In this document: positions 1 to 9,300 of the stretch, in pieces
Position numbering within the stretch: the first letter of the stretch is position 1
Layout: every line of letters starts with the position of its first letter
From: Bacteroidota bacterium
Lineage (GTDB): Bacteria; Bacteroidota; Bacteroidia; UKL13-3
NCBI GenBank assembly: GCA_030680835.1
Contig: JAUXUD010000022.1
Span: 1-64,000, forward strand
DNA length: 64,000 bases
Reading direction: 5' to 3'
The notes under the pieces: model-generated
What the model saw: only the letters and a program-made list of their open reading frames with translations
Databases searched by the model: none
Told to the model about the DNA's origin: nothing
Program-made: the position numbers and the translations under genes

Positions 1-1122
1 GTGGAAAACGAACGATATAAAAGGCAGATTGCACTGAAAGGTTTTGGCAATGAAGCACAGCAAAAATTATTGTGTGCAAAAGTGCTGGTAATTGGTGCGG
101 GAGGTTTGGGATGTCCGGTTTTACAATATCTTGCAGCCGCCGGCATTGGTAAAATAGGCGTTGTTGATGATGATGCGGTTTCACTCAGTAACCTGCACCG
201 GCAGGTTTTATTTTCCACTCAGGATATCGGTTTATTGAAAGCAGAACGTGCTGCTTTTGTATTGAAACAAATGAATCCGGAAATTGAAGTTGTGGCCTTC
301 CCGATTCGCCTGACAACTGAAAACTGTCTGGAAATGCTGCAGGAATATGATATAATCATTGATGGTACTGATAATTTTGAAACACGTTATATGATTAATG
401 ATGCCTGTGTGTTATTAAACAAAACTTTGGTATATGGTGCCGTTTCTCAATTTGAAGGTCAGGTTGCTGTTTTTAATGCACAAATGAACAATGAAACAAA
501 GGGGGTGAATTACCGGGATTTATTTCCTGAACCGCCAAATGAAGGAGAAATATTGAATTGTGAAGAAGCAGGTGTGCTGGGTGTTTTGCCCGGGATAACA
601 GGTTTACTGATGGCTAATGAAACCATCAAATTAATTACGGGTAATGGAATCCCTTTGCTTAACAAACTGCTTACATATAATGCACTGACAAATGCCCAAT
701 ACATAATTTCAGTTTCAGCGGGAAATGATACTTCATTATTAATTCCCGATAATGCAGAAGCCTTTAAAAAAACCAATTACAATTTAATGTGTACCTCAAA
801 ACAATTTCTGAATTTTGAAATAGGTTCAGAACAATTGAATATACTTTTAAAAGCCGGAAATATTGAACTGATAGATGTGCGCGAGAAACATGAAAATGCT
901 GATGGTATGGAATTTGCAAACCTTCAGATTCCCTTGTCGCAACTGAATGAAAAATTATCTTTGATTACAAAGGACAATTTGGTAACATTTTGTGAGAGCG
1001 GTAAAAGAAGTTTGCTGGCAGCAAAAATACTTCATGATGCTTTTGGTTCAGAAAAAAATATTTATAGCTTGCATGGAGGTATACACAGTTTGAAAAAATA
1101 TAAACAAGCTCAAAATTTATGA
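1..1122 (+). CDS. moeB: MoeB/ThiF-family adenylyltransferase with C-terminal rhodanese domain
   Basis: E1-like enzyme that in this family adenylates the C-terminal glycine of MoaD (or ThiS) using ATP; the fused rhodanese domain can supply sulfur to form the thiocarboxylate. The Rossmann nucleotide loop GAGGLG is at residues 32-37, followed by the SNLHRQ segment (63-68) and the GTDNFETR segment (122-129). The conserved NCEEAGVLGVLPG block contains Cys187. A rhodanese domain covers about 270-370 with active loop CESGKR at 331-336. The zinc CxxC pair usual in MoeB is absent (NYRDLFP stands where CxxC-LFP is expected). The GTG at base 1 fits the family N-terminus, but upstream sequence is not visible, so an earlier start cannot be excluded. 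The stop overlaps the moaE start (ATGA), and the neighbours make MoaD a likelier partner than ThiS. Confidence 0.88.
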   Translation: MENERYKRQIALKGFGNEAQQKLLCAKVLVIGAGGLGCPVLQYLAAAGIGKIGVVDDDAVSLSNLHRQVLFSTQDIGLLKAERAAFVLKQMNPEIEVVAFPIRLTTENCLEMLQEYDIIIDGTDNFETRYMINDACVLLNKTLVYGAVSQFEGQVAVFNAQMNNETKGVNYRDLFPEPPNEGEILNCEEAGVLGVLPGITGLLMANETIKLITGNGIPLLNKLLTYNALTNAQYIISVSAGNDTSLLIPDNAEAFKKTNYNLMCTSKQFLNFEIGSEQLNILLKAGNIELIDVREKHENADGMEFANLQIPLSQLNEKLSLITKDNLVTFCESGKRSLLAAKILHDAFGSEKNIYSLHGGIHSLKKYKQAQNL

Positions 1123-1562
1123 CAGAAAGGAAAGTAAAAAATATATTTGTACAAGGGCCTATTACTTCAGGGTTTATCGCTGAAAAGATACAAAGCCACA
1201 GCACCCAAAAAAACATTGGCGGACATAGTATTTTTTTGGGTCAGGTAAGGGCAGATGCAATTAGCGGCAACACGGTTTTAGCCATAGAATATACTGCTTA
1301 TGAAGAAATGGCTCTCGAAATGATGCATACAATAAGAGAATCTGTTTTTGAAAAATTTGAACTTACCTGCATGCATGTTTACCATAGTTTGGGTAAAATA
1401 CATGCTGGTGAAATATGTCTGTTTGTATTTACCTCCTCAGTACATCGCAAAGCGGCAATGGATGCCTGTGAAGCGGTGGTAGAACGCATCAAGAAAGAAT
1501 TACCCATCTGGGGAAAGGAACTACTGGAAGACGAAACACATCAATGGAAAGAAAATAAATAA
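1119..1562 (+). CDS. moaE: Molybdopterin synthase catalytic subunit MoaE
   Basis: Large subunit of molybdopterin synthase, which inserts the two dithiolene sulfurs into cyclic pyranopterin monophosphate using MoaD thiocarboxylate. At 147 residues it has the family length. Recognisable blocks are GGHSIFLGQVR (34-44), the EYTAYEEMA segment (57-65), SSVHRKAAMDACE (106-118) and the catalytic lysine region RIKKELPIWGKE (123-134). The residue after the Trp is Gly where many MoaE proteins have Lys, with Lys133 next to it. The start overlaps the upstream stop by 4 bases and the fused moaC-mogA gene follows after 2 bases, so this is one operon. No separate moaD or moaA is visible here. Confidence 0.93.
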   Translation: MTERKVKNIFVQGPITSGFIAEKIQSHSTQKNIGGHSIFLGQVRADAISGNTVLAIEYTAYEEMALEMMHTIRESVFEKFELTCMHVYHSLGKIHAGEICLFVFTSSVHRKAAMDACEAVVERIKKELPIWGKELLEDETHQWKENK

Positions 1563-1564
1563 TT

Positions 1565-2476
1565 ATGATTGATATCACTCAAAAATCAAACACTTTGCGC
1601 AAAGCCATTGCAACAGCAACGGTTAAGGTATCAAAACAGGAAACCATGGATGCCATTAACAACAATAAAGTACCCAAGGGAAACCTTTTTGAATTTGCAA
1701 GAGTTGCCGGATTGTTTGCCATCAAAAAAACAAGTGATGTGATTCCTGATTGTCATCCCCTGCCCATTGAATATGCCGCTATTAACTATGAGGTAAATGA
1801 ACTGAACATTTTAATCAGCGTTGAAGTGCATACCATTTATAAAACCGGTGTGGAAGTGGAAGCCATGCATGGTGCATCCATTGTAGCCTTAACGATGTAT
1901 GATATGCTGAAACCCATTGACAAGGGAATAGAAATTTCAAGGATCAAACTGGAAAGTAAAAAAGGCGGCAAATCGGATTTCAACAATGCTTTGCTTAAAG
2001 AACTTAAGTGTGCTGTTATTGTATGTTCGGATAGCATTTTTGCTGGCAAGGCAGAAGACCGTGCAGGAAAAGCAATCATACATAAACTGGAAGCGTGTAA
2101 ACTAAAAGCGAATGTATATGAAATTATTCCAGATGAATTTACCCTCATTCAGGATAAGGCAAAACAATTGAGTGCAGAAAAATATGACCTGGTACTTTTC
2201 ACTGGAGGTACCGGACTTTCACCACGGGATGTAACCCCCGAAGCGATACTGCCTTTGCTCGACCGTGAAATTCCGGGTATGATGGAAATGGCACGTAATT
2301 ACGGACAACAGCGTACGCCGTATTCTATGCTTTCAAGAGGTATAGCAGGCTTTATGAAAAATACTCTGGTACTCACCTTACCCGGTTCAACAAAAGGTGC
2401 CGCCGAAACCATGGATGCATTATTTCCTTCCGTACTGCACGTGTTTGCAGTAGCCGAGGGAATGAAACATGGGTGA
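1565..2476 (+). CDS. moaCB: Bifunctional MoaC-MogA/MoaB molybdenum cofactor fusion
   Basis: Two Moco enzymes in one chain. Residues about 5-145 are MoaC (cyclic pyranopterin monophosphate synthase), with ARVAGLFAIKKTSDVIPDCHPLP at about 45-67 described by its DVIPDCHPLP core, KTGVEVEAMHGAS (93-105), and the YDMLK segment holding Asp113 and Lys116, equivalent to catalytic residues of E. coli MoaC. Residues about 148-300 are a MogA/MoaB domain with TGGTGLSPRDVTPEA at 213-227, which adenylates molybdopterin before molybdate insertion. A MoaC-MoaB fusion is known in Bacteroidota. The gene begins 2 bases after moaE, and its last 8 bases overlap the start of the LytTR regulator gene (ATGGGTGA). Confidence 0.93.
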   Translation: MIDITQKSNTLRKAIATATVKVSKQETMDAINNNKVPKGNLFEFARVAGLFAIKKTSDVIPDCHPLPIEYAAINYEVNELNILISVEVHTIYKTGVEVEAMHGASIVALTMYDMLKPIDKGIEISRIKLESKKGGKSDFNNALLKELKCAVIVCSDSIFAGKAEDRAGKAIIHKLEACKLKANVYEIIPDEFTLIQDKAKQLSAEKYDLVLFTGGTGLSPRDVTPEAILPLLDREIPGMMEMARNYGQQRTPYSMLSRGIAGFMKNTLVLTLPGSTKGAAETMDALFPSVLHVFAVAEGMKHG

Positions 2477-3245
2477 TATAATATTAACTGCCATTCTGGT
2501 TGATGACGAAAAATATGCGCTGACAAATCTCAGCAATTTGATTGTAAGTTATTGCCCTTTTATAAAGGTAATAGATATGGCAAATAATGTTGATACGGCC
2601 CGGCAAAAAATTAATCAGTTAAAACCGGATGTTATTTTTCTGGATGTGAATATGCCGCAGGAAAATGGATTTGATCTATTAAATAAATTAACTCACATTC
2701 CTGCTGTTGTTTTTGTAACAGCGCATGAGCAATATGCATTAAAGGCGATGAAAGCCTGTGCAGTTGATTTTTTGTTAAAACCCATTGAAATTAATGAGTT
2801 GGTAGACACCGAAGCCAAATTATTGCAACACAAATCAATCAAACCAGAAATTCGTGAAAACTATAGAGACGTTTTAAAAAATCTTACGGACATGTTGGCT
2901 AAACCAGGCAGCATAAGGAAAATTACTTTAGCCGGTATTAATGGATATGATATTTTGAACGTGGATGATATTATATATCTGAGTGGAGAAGACAATTATA
3001 CATCGTTTCATTTTTTGAACCAAAAAGAGTTGATATCTGCCAAAACCTTGAAAGAATACGAAGAGATGCTGGAGCATTCTGGCTTTATGCGAATTCATAA
3101 ATCAACGATGGTAAACCTCAATCACATCAAGAAAATAATACAGAAGGATGCAGTAGAAGTACAAATGAAAGATGGTTCGATACTGCATGTTTCAAGACGT
3201 AAAGCATCTGATATTTTAGAATGGGCTAAGAGACAACTTAATTAA
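2469..3245 (+). CDS. LytTR-family response regulator (RR1)
   Basis: Cytoplasmic DNA-binding regulator of the LytR/AlgR type. The receiver domain (about 6-125) has acidic pocket DD12-13, phosphoacceptor Asp59 in FLDVNMP, Thr84 in FVTAHEQ and Lys104 in LLKPIE. A LytTR DNA-binding domain spans about 150-257, with GEDNYTSFHF, the RIHKSTMVNLNHI segment and SRRK near the end. The ATG overlaps the moaCB stop, implying translational coupling, and the partner kinase starts 8 bases downstream. LytTR proteins bind direct repeats about two helical turns apart; candidate operators of that form occur elsewhere in this window. The second regulator at 19514 is a paralogue. Confidence 0.93.
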   Translation: MGDIILTAILVDDEKYALTNLSNLIVSYCPFIKVIDMANNVDTARQKINQLKPDVIFLDVNMPQENGFDLLNKLTHIPAVVFVTAHEQYALKAMKACAVDFLLKPIEINELVDTEAKLLQHKSIKPEIRENYRDVLKNLTDMLAKPGSIRKITLAGINGYDILNVDDIIYLSGEDNYTSFHFLNQKELISAKTLKEYEEMLEHSGFMRIHKSTMVNLNHIKKIIQKDAVEVQMKDGSILHVSRRKASDILEWAKRQLN

Positions 3246-3253
3246 TACCTGGT

Positions 3254-6208
3254 ATGAAAGACCGCTCCGTTTTCATGCTCTGTCTTTTCGTCCTGATTCC
3301 CTTTGCAAACTTATTTGCCCAGGAACCCCTTCACAGGCATTTTTCCAAGAATGAAGGTTTACCCAGCAGTACCATTTTTCAGATGCTGCAGGATCAGGAT
3401 GGATTTATCTGGTTTGGAACCGATGTGGGTGTGAGCCGGTTTGATGGAACGAAGTTTCAGCACTTTACCATTGCGGATGGCTTATCTGATAATTATATAT
3501 TAAATGTAAAAACAGATTCAAAAGGCAGAATCTGGTTTTTAGGTTTTAACGGAACCGCATCGTATTGGTTAAAGGGGAAAATATATAATGCCAGTTCAGA
3601 TACTTTATTGAAGAATATAAGATCCACAAACTCCTTTATAGATTTATTTGAAGATAATAAACACAGAATCTGGTTTATTTCTATAAATGAATATTTGATT
3701 CTTGACAAGCATAAAACAGACAGATTTCAAATTTATACCCAACGGAGTATTGTATTTAATGGCAAATCCGGGCAAATAATAATTGTCAATAAAATGGATC
3801 AACCTTTATTGAGGTCTGATATTTCTCTGAATATACATTTTATAACACCTGATTATCAAGTGAAGCACCAGAGTGGATATTGGCGTTGCGCTGATGGAAG
3901 TATTCTTTTTATATCCAATGAAGGTGTTATCCGGCAAAATGATACCCTGCAAAAATTATTTATCCCTTTCCATGGTGCATTTAAAAATTCACGAATGGGT
4001 AGCATGACACTGTCGAAGGATTCATTATTATGGATTGCAGTAATGGGTAAAGGTTTATATTGTTATGACCTTAAAAATCCTGAAATAAAACCCATCATAT
4101 ATTTGAAAAACAAAATCACCGTATCTGTTTTGGAAGACAAAGAAGGTAATATCTGGATAAGTACCCTGAATGAAGGATTGTATATGATACCTTTAGGGGG
4201 AAGAAAAGTGAAGATATTTGACAAAGAAAATGGCCTGTTAAATAATCAGGTTTATGCCCTGTTTAAACAAAAGGCCGACGCACTTTTAATAGGGCTTAAT
4301 GAAGGGAAAATACAACTCATTGCAAATGCCAAAACTTCAGAATATAAAACAGTAAGCTGTAATGATTTGAATAACAAAATACATCGTATTGTATCCCGGA
4401 ATGATGATGTATGGATCGCCTCTGAGTGTGGGGTAATTCACAAAAACGCGAAAACAGGTTGCAATCATTTTCTGAATGACGGGGATCGGAATCAGCATGA
4501 TTTTTACCAATTAACCAATGTAAAAGACATCACTTTAAGTGATCCTAAAATTTATATTGCTTGTGGCTCCCGGATTTTTGAATATCCTGTTAACTGTAAA
4601 ATCAATTCGGGTTATTGGGCTACCAATATAAAAGAAAAACAAATCAGAAATTACAGCATCTATTCTGATCACAATAAACAACTTTGGTACGGTACGATTA
4701 AAGGATTACATTCAAAAAAAGACAACTCATTTTTTGACCATTCCAAAGAAGATATTTTACTTACGCACCGCATTAATTGTATTACTGAAACGGAAGATTC
4801 CGTTTTGGTATTGGCAACACATGGTTATGGAGTATTGTTTTATAAACATGGCAAAATAATAAACCGAATAACTGTTGCAGAGGGACTTTGCAATGATATT
4901 TGCCGCAAGGTTTTTGTACATAAGAATCGTATGTATGTTTCTACCCCATCCGGCGTGTCTGTGTTGTCGTATTCAAAAGGAATTGTTCAATCGGTTCAGA
5001 ATATGAATACCGGTAATTTCCTGCCTTCAAATGATGTGAATGATGTTTATGCTGATGATAGGGAAATATCTGTTGCAACCATGGAAGGACTGGCAATACT
5101 TGACTTAAGTGCAATTGAAAAAATAAAATCCAGCATACCCTTGCTGCATATAACTGAGATCAGGCTAAATGATAGTATTATCACGTACAGCAGGGAAACC
5201 ATTTTTCCATATGATGAAAACAATCTGAAAATTAATTTTATTGGTATTTGTTATCAGCAACCCGATGAAGTAAGTTATACTTATAAAATGAAAGACAATC
5301 AGCCCTGGCAGACTACAAAAAATACGAATCTTGAATTTTTTTTTCTGCCTCCGGGTAATTATAAATTTCAACTAAAGGCGCATCTTCAAAATGGGGACTG
5401 GAGTCCTGTTCAAACCTTTTCTTTTTCTATCACTCCCCCCTTCTGGAATACGCTTAAGTTCGGACTTGCCGCAATGTTGTTTGTTTTATTTTTGGTTTAT
5501 TTGTTAGTTAAACAGCGGTTAAAAATTAACAGAAAAAAACATGAAGAGAAAATAAAAACAGAAAAACAAATAACCGGTCTGGAACAGCAGGCATTGCAAA
5601 CCATGATGAATCCGCATTTTATTTTTAATGTGATGAATTCGATTCAACATTTTATAAATGACAATGAAAAAGATGCAGCCAATAAATATCTGGCCGATTT
5701 TGCAAAACTGATCCGGATGAATCTTACCATATCTTACAAAAGGTTTATTCCGCTTGAAGAAGAAATCAATTACCTGCAATTATATTTATCATTTGAAAAA
5801 CTAAGATTTGGGGATAAACTTACGTATAATATAACTGTTGATCCAACCATTGACCGGTTTGAAACAACCGTTGCGGTTATGATGATACAACCTTTTATTG
5901 AAAATGCAATTTGGTATGGGATACTACCAAAGAAAACGCATGGCTATATTCAGATAAAAATTGATAAAGCAGGTGAAGATCTGCTCAAAGTGAGCATTGA
6001 AGACAATGGTATTGGTATACATGAAGCATTTGTTGGCAGTAATTTACTGGAACAAAAAAACGAAAGTCATGGTTTGAGCATTACCTTGCAACGATTGAAA
6101 TTATTGGGAAAATCTGCGGGTCAGGAATTATTTGTTCGTTTCAGTCATGTGCATCCCGAACTTGAAAATAAAGGAACAATCGTTGAATTTAATTTACCCA
6201 GTTTATAA
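3254..6208 (+). CDS. Two-component regulator-propeller sensor histidine kinase (LytS-type), HK1
   Basis: Membrane sensor kinase expected to phosphorylate the adjacent LytTR regulator. It has an N-terminal signal peptide (1-22, ending LFAQ). A long periplasmic part contains regulator-propeller repeats (for example QDQDGFIWFGTDVGVSRFDG, DKEGNIWISTLNEGLY), followed by a Y_Y_Y domain at roughly 650-730 and one transmembrane segment near 736-756. The His_kinase domain has MNPHFIFN with His788. The N-box reads ENAIWYG (883-889) where the two paralogues here have ENAIWHG, so position 888 is Tyr rather than His. The DNGIGI G-box is present. The two blade regions suggest sensing of a polymer or envelope ligand, but the ligand cannot be read from sequence. 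Confidence 0.92.
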   Translation: MKDRSVFMLCLFVLIPFANLFAQEPLHRHFSKNEGLPSSTIFQMLQDQDGFIWFGTDVGVSRFDGTKFQHFTIADGLSDNYILNVKTDSKGRIWFLGFNGTASYWLKGKIYNASSDTLLKNIRSTNSFIDLFEDNKHRIWFISINEYLILDKHKTDRFQIYTQRSIVFNGKSGQIIIVNKMDQPLLRSDISLNIHFITPDYQVKHQSGYWRCADGSILFISNEGVIRQNDTLQKLFIPFHGAFKNSRMGSMTLSKDSLLWIAVMGKGLYCYDLKNPEIKPIIYLKNKITVSVLEDKEGNIWISTLNEGLYMIPLGGRKVKIFDKENGLLNNQVYALFKQKADALLIGLNEGKIQLIANAKTSEYKTVSCNDLNNKIHRIVSRNDDVWIASECGVIHKNAKTGCNHFLNDGDRNQHDFYQLTNVKDITLSDPKIYIACGSRIFEYPVNCKINSGYWATNIKEKQIRNYSIYSDHNKQLWYGTIKGLHSKKDNSFFDHSKEDILLTHRINCITETEDSVLVLATHGYGVLFYKHGKIINRITVAEGLCNDICRKVFVHKNRMYVSTPSGVSVLSYSKGIVQSVQNMNTGNFLPSNDVNDVYADDREISVATMEGLAILDLSAIEKIKSSIPLLHITEIRLNDSIITYSRETIFPYDENNLKINFIGICYQQPDEVSYTYKMKDNQPWQTTKNTNLEFFFLPPGNYKFQLKAHLQNGDWSPVQTFSFSITPPFWNTLKFGLAAMLFVLFLVYLLVKQRLKINRKKHEEKIKTEKQITGLEQQALQTMMNPHFIFNVMNSIQHFINDNEKDAANKYLADFAKLIRMNLTISYKRFIPLEEEINYLQLYLSFEKLRFGDKLTYNITVDPTIDRFETTVAVMMIQPFIENAIWYGILPKKTHGYIQIKIDKAGEDLLKVSIEDNGIGIHEAFVGSNLLEQKNESHGLSITLQRLKLLGKSAGQELFVRFSHVHPELENKGTIVEFNLPSL

Positions 6209-6271
6209 AATTATTTAAAGTTCACTTAATTGAATAACTTAACCTTGTGATTTCTCTTTGTGAATTCTTTT

Positions 6272-6300
6272 TTGGCATACAAAAATAAATCTCTAACTTG
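6272..6300 (+). promoter_or_regulatory. Possible Bacteroidota promoter for the S8 protease gene
   Basis: A TTG at 6272-6274 is followed, after 19 bases, by TAACTTG (6294-6300). This resembles the -33 TTG / -7 TAnnTTTG arrangement but is one base short in the -7 box. It lies 25 bases before the ATG at 6326. No paired ACCRTT element is present, unlike the genes downstream. Confidence 0.3.
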
Positions 6301-6325
6301 TCCCATATTATAAAATCCCAGTTGC

Positions 6326-9300
6326 ATGAAAAAATTAAATTTTCTACTTTTTGCAATCTTAATTCAAGGATATTGCGTTGCTCAAAATAATAATAATTAC
6401 AATAATAAGTACGATTTATTGCTATCGATTGGTAACATTTCCCTTGAGATGAATTATGATTCGGTTAAATATCTGGAACCTCAGTCGAATGAAGTATTTA
6501 ACGGTTATTATTATCGTTACCTGCAGTTCATGAATATTCCTATAACTGAACAAAAAGCTCAGATGGAAAACCTGGGTATTAAACTGATGCTTTATTTACC
6601 AAACAATACCTATATGGCGGCCATAAAAGTGGGTACAAATATAGACTCATTGGCTCCTTTTGAGGTAAGAGGAATTCATTACATAAAGCCTGAATACAAA
6701 TTATTAAAAGAACTGCAGGTGGCTATTACTGAAGATAATTACCCTGCCTATCCAGTAAAAGATAATTCTGTTGGTATTGGATTTACGTTTTATGAAAACA
6801 TTCCTCATGACAGCATAAACGCTTTTCTTCAATCAAACGCTTATGAAATTATATACCAGGATAAAGCCACACACTGGTATGTGGTATGGGTAAAACAATC
6901 GGAACTGCTGAATTTTGTTGCGCTGCCTTTCGTATGCTCAGCCGAATTGATGGATGATGTACCGCAACCCGAAAATAATGTTGGTCGCACTTCACACCGT
7001 GATAATGCAATTGCTACTGATTATTCAGGCGGACGAAAATATAACGGTTCAGGTGTTGGCATTATGCTGCAGGACGATGGAATTATTGGTCCGCATATTG
7101 ATTACCAGGGAAGATTGGTCAATCAGTTTATTACGCATAATTATGGCGATCATGGTGATCATGTTGCCGGAATATTGATGGGAGCCGGCAACCTCAATTC
7201 GCTTACAAGGGGCATGGCATGGGGCTCGGATATTTACGTTTATGAAGCTTCTCCGTATTATCAGGGCTTCGACAGCATTTATTCTGATTATGGTAAATAT
7301 GGTATCCGTATTATTTCAACTTCTTATTCAAATGGCTGCAATGCCGGCTATACAACCCTTGCCCAAAAGTTAGATATTCAAACCGGATTGATGCCGCAAC
7401 TCATTCATGTTTTCTCGGGAGGAAACAATGGCACCAGCAATTGCAACTATGGAGCCGGTGCAGGTTGGGGCAATATTACAGGCGGTCACAAACATTCAAA
7501 AAATTCAATTTCAATTGCTAACCTCGATTATATTGACCAAAAAAACGTATCTTCAAGTGTGGGCCCGGTACACGACGGCCGGTTAAAACCGGAAGTAAGT
7601 GCTGTGGGAACCAGTGTTTATTCTACCAGTAACCCGGATACCTACGTAACCAAATCCGGAACATCTATGTCGTGCCCGGGTGCAGCAGGTACCTTCGCCC
7701 AACTTTATCATGCATACAAAACAAAAAACAGTAACAATAATCCCCCATCTGCATTAATGAAAGCGATCGTGATGAATACTGCTGACGATCTTGGAAATGC
7801 CGGACCGGATTTTAAATACGGTTATGGAAGAATAAATGCATTAAAAGCGGTTCGAACCATTGAGATGGTTAATTATCGATCCGATACTATTTCACAAAAT
7901 GGAAATAAAACGCACAACATCCTGGTGCCTTCGGGTGTGCGTCAAATAAAAATAATGACCTATTGGCACGATTATCAGGCTGCTATTGGTGCGGGGGTGG
8001 CTTTGGTAAATAATTTAAATACCGCACTTACCACGCCGGCTGCTTCAACCCTAAATCCCCTGGTTTTGGATTTTACACCTGATACTGCAAAATTAAATTC
8101 CATTGCGGTGCCAGGTATTGATATCAGGAATAACCACGAACAGATTGTAATGAATAATCCTGGTGCAGGAAATTATGTACTCCATGTTAACGGCGCTTCC
8201 GTACCCATGGGTCCACAAATTTATTATGTAACATGGATATTTGAAATGGATGGTTTTACCCTTACCTATCCAATAGGCGGTGAAGGATTTGTACCCGGTG
8301 AAATAGAAACAATACGTTGGGATGCTTATGAAACCCTTGGAAACCAAACTTTGGAATACAGTACTGATTCTGGTTCAAGCTGGAATATCATCAGCAACAC
8401 GATTGCAGGTACTCAGCGCTATTTCAACTGGGCTGTTCCGGGCGCATTATCCGGCCAATGCCTTGTTAGAATATCCCGTGGCGCATACTCAGCCAAAAGT
8501 GATACTAATTTTTCCATCATCCCTTTACCCACAAATATTAAGGTGGCATGGGCTTGCCCTGATTCTGCCGGACTCACGTGGACAGCCACCTCAGGTGCAA
8601 GTGCTTATGATATTTTTAGATTGGGAACAAAGTATATGGATTCTGTTGGAACTTCAACCACAACTTCTTATGTAGTTCGAAATGTTTCAGCTATGGCAAC
8701 CCATTGGTTCAGTATACGTGCACGCGGACCTCTATCAGCAGTGGGCAGAAGGGCTATTGCCATTCAAAAACTACCTGGTACTTTCGGTTGTCAGATACCC
8801 AATGATGCGGCTTGTAATTATTTATTAAGTCCGGGTGGAACTATCCTAAATTGCATGAATCTCTCAAGCACCGCTATCAAAATAAATTTATACAACCCGG
8901 GTATTAATTCCTTATCAAATATTCCTGTTTTTTATTGTATTAACGGTGGGCCAATCGTGAGTGAAGTTTATACGGGAACCCTTGCTCAATTGGATTCTGT
9001 TCCCTATACTTTTACCACTACAGCAAACATGAATACGACCGGCAATTTTCAAATAAAAACCTGGGTTAAATATCCTTTAGATATAAACAGTGCCAACGAT
9101 ACTTCTTTATCTTCGGTGATGGTTATTGCGGGTACATTAGCAAATTTACCCTTAATAGAAAATTTTGAAACCTTTAATTTATGCGCCACAACAGCTAATT
9201 GCGCCGCAACGGTTTGTAATTTAGGCAATGGTTTTACAAACGAAAACAGTACGAGTTCAGATCAACATGACTGGCGTGTTAATTCGGGCAGTACACTAAC

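Noticed and set aside
6208-6326. LytTR-type operator before the S8 protease gene
   Set aside because: No ACCRTT pair 21 bp apart exists here; CTTTGTGA/CCTTGTGA repeats are 12 bp apart and do not fit.
8322-8675. 117-codon plus-strand frame
   Set aside because: Overlaps the S8 protease in another frame; no start context and no recognisable protein.
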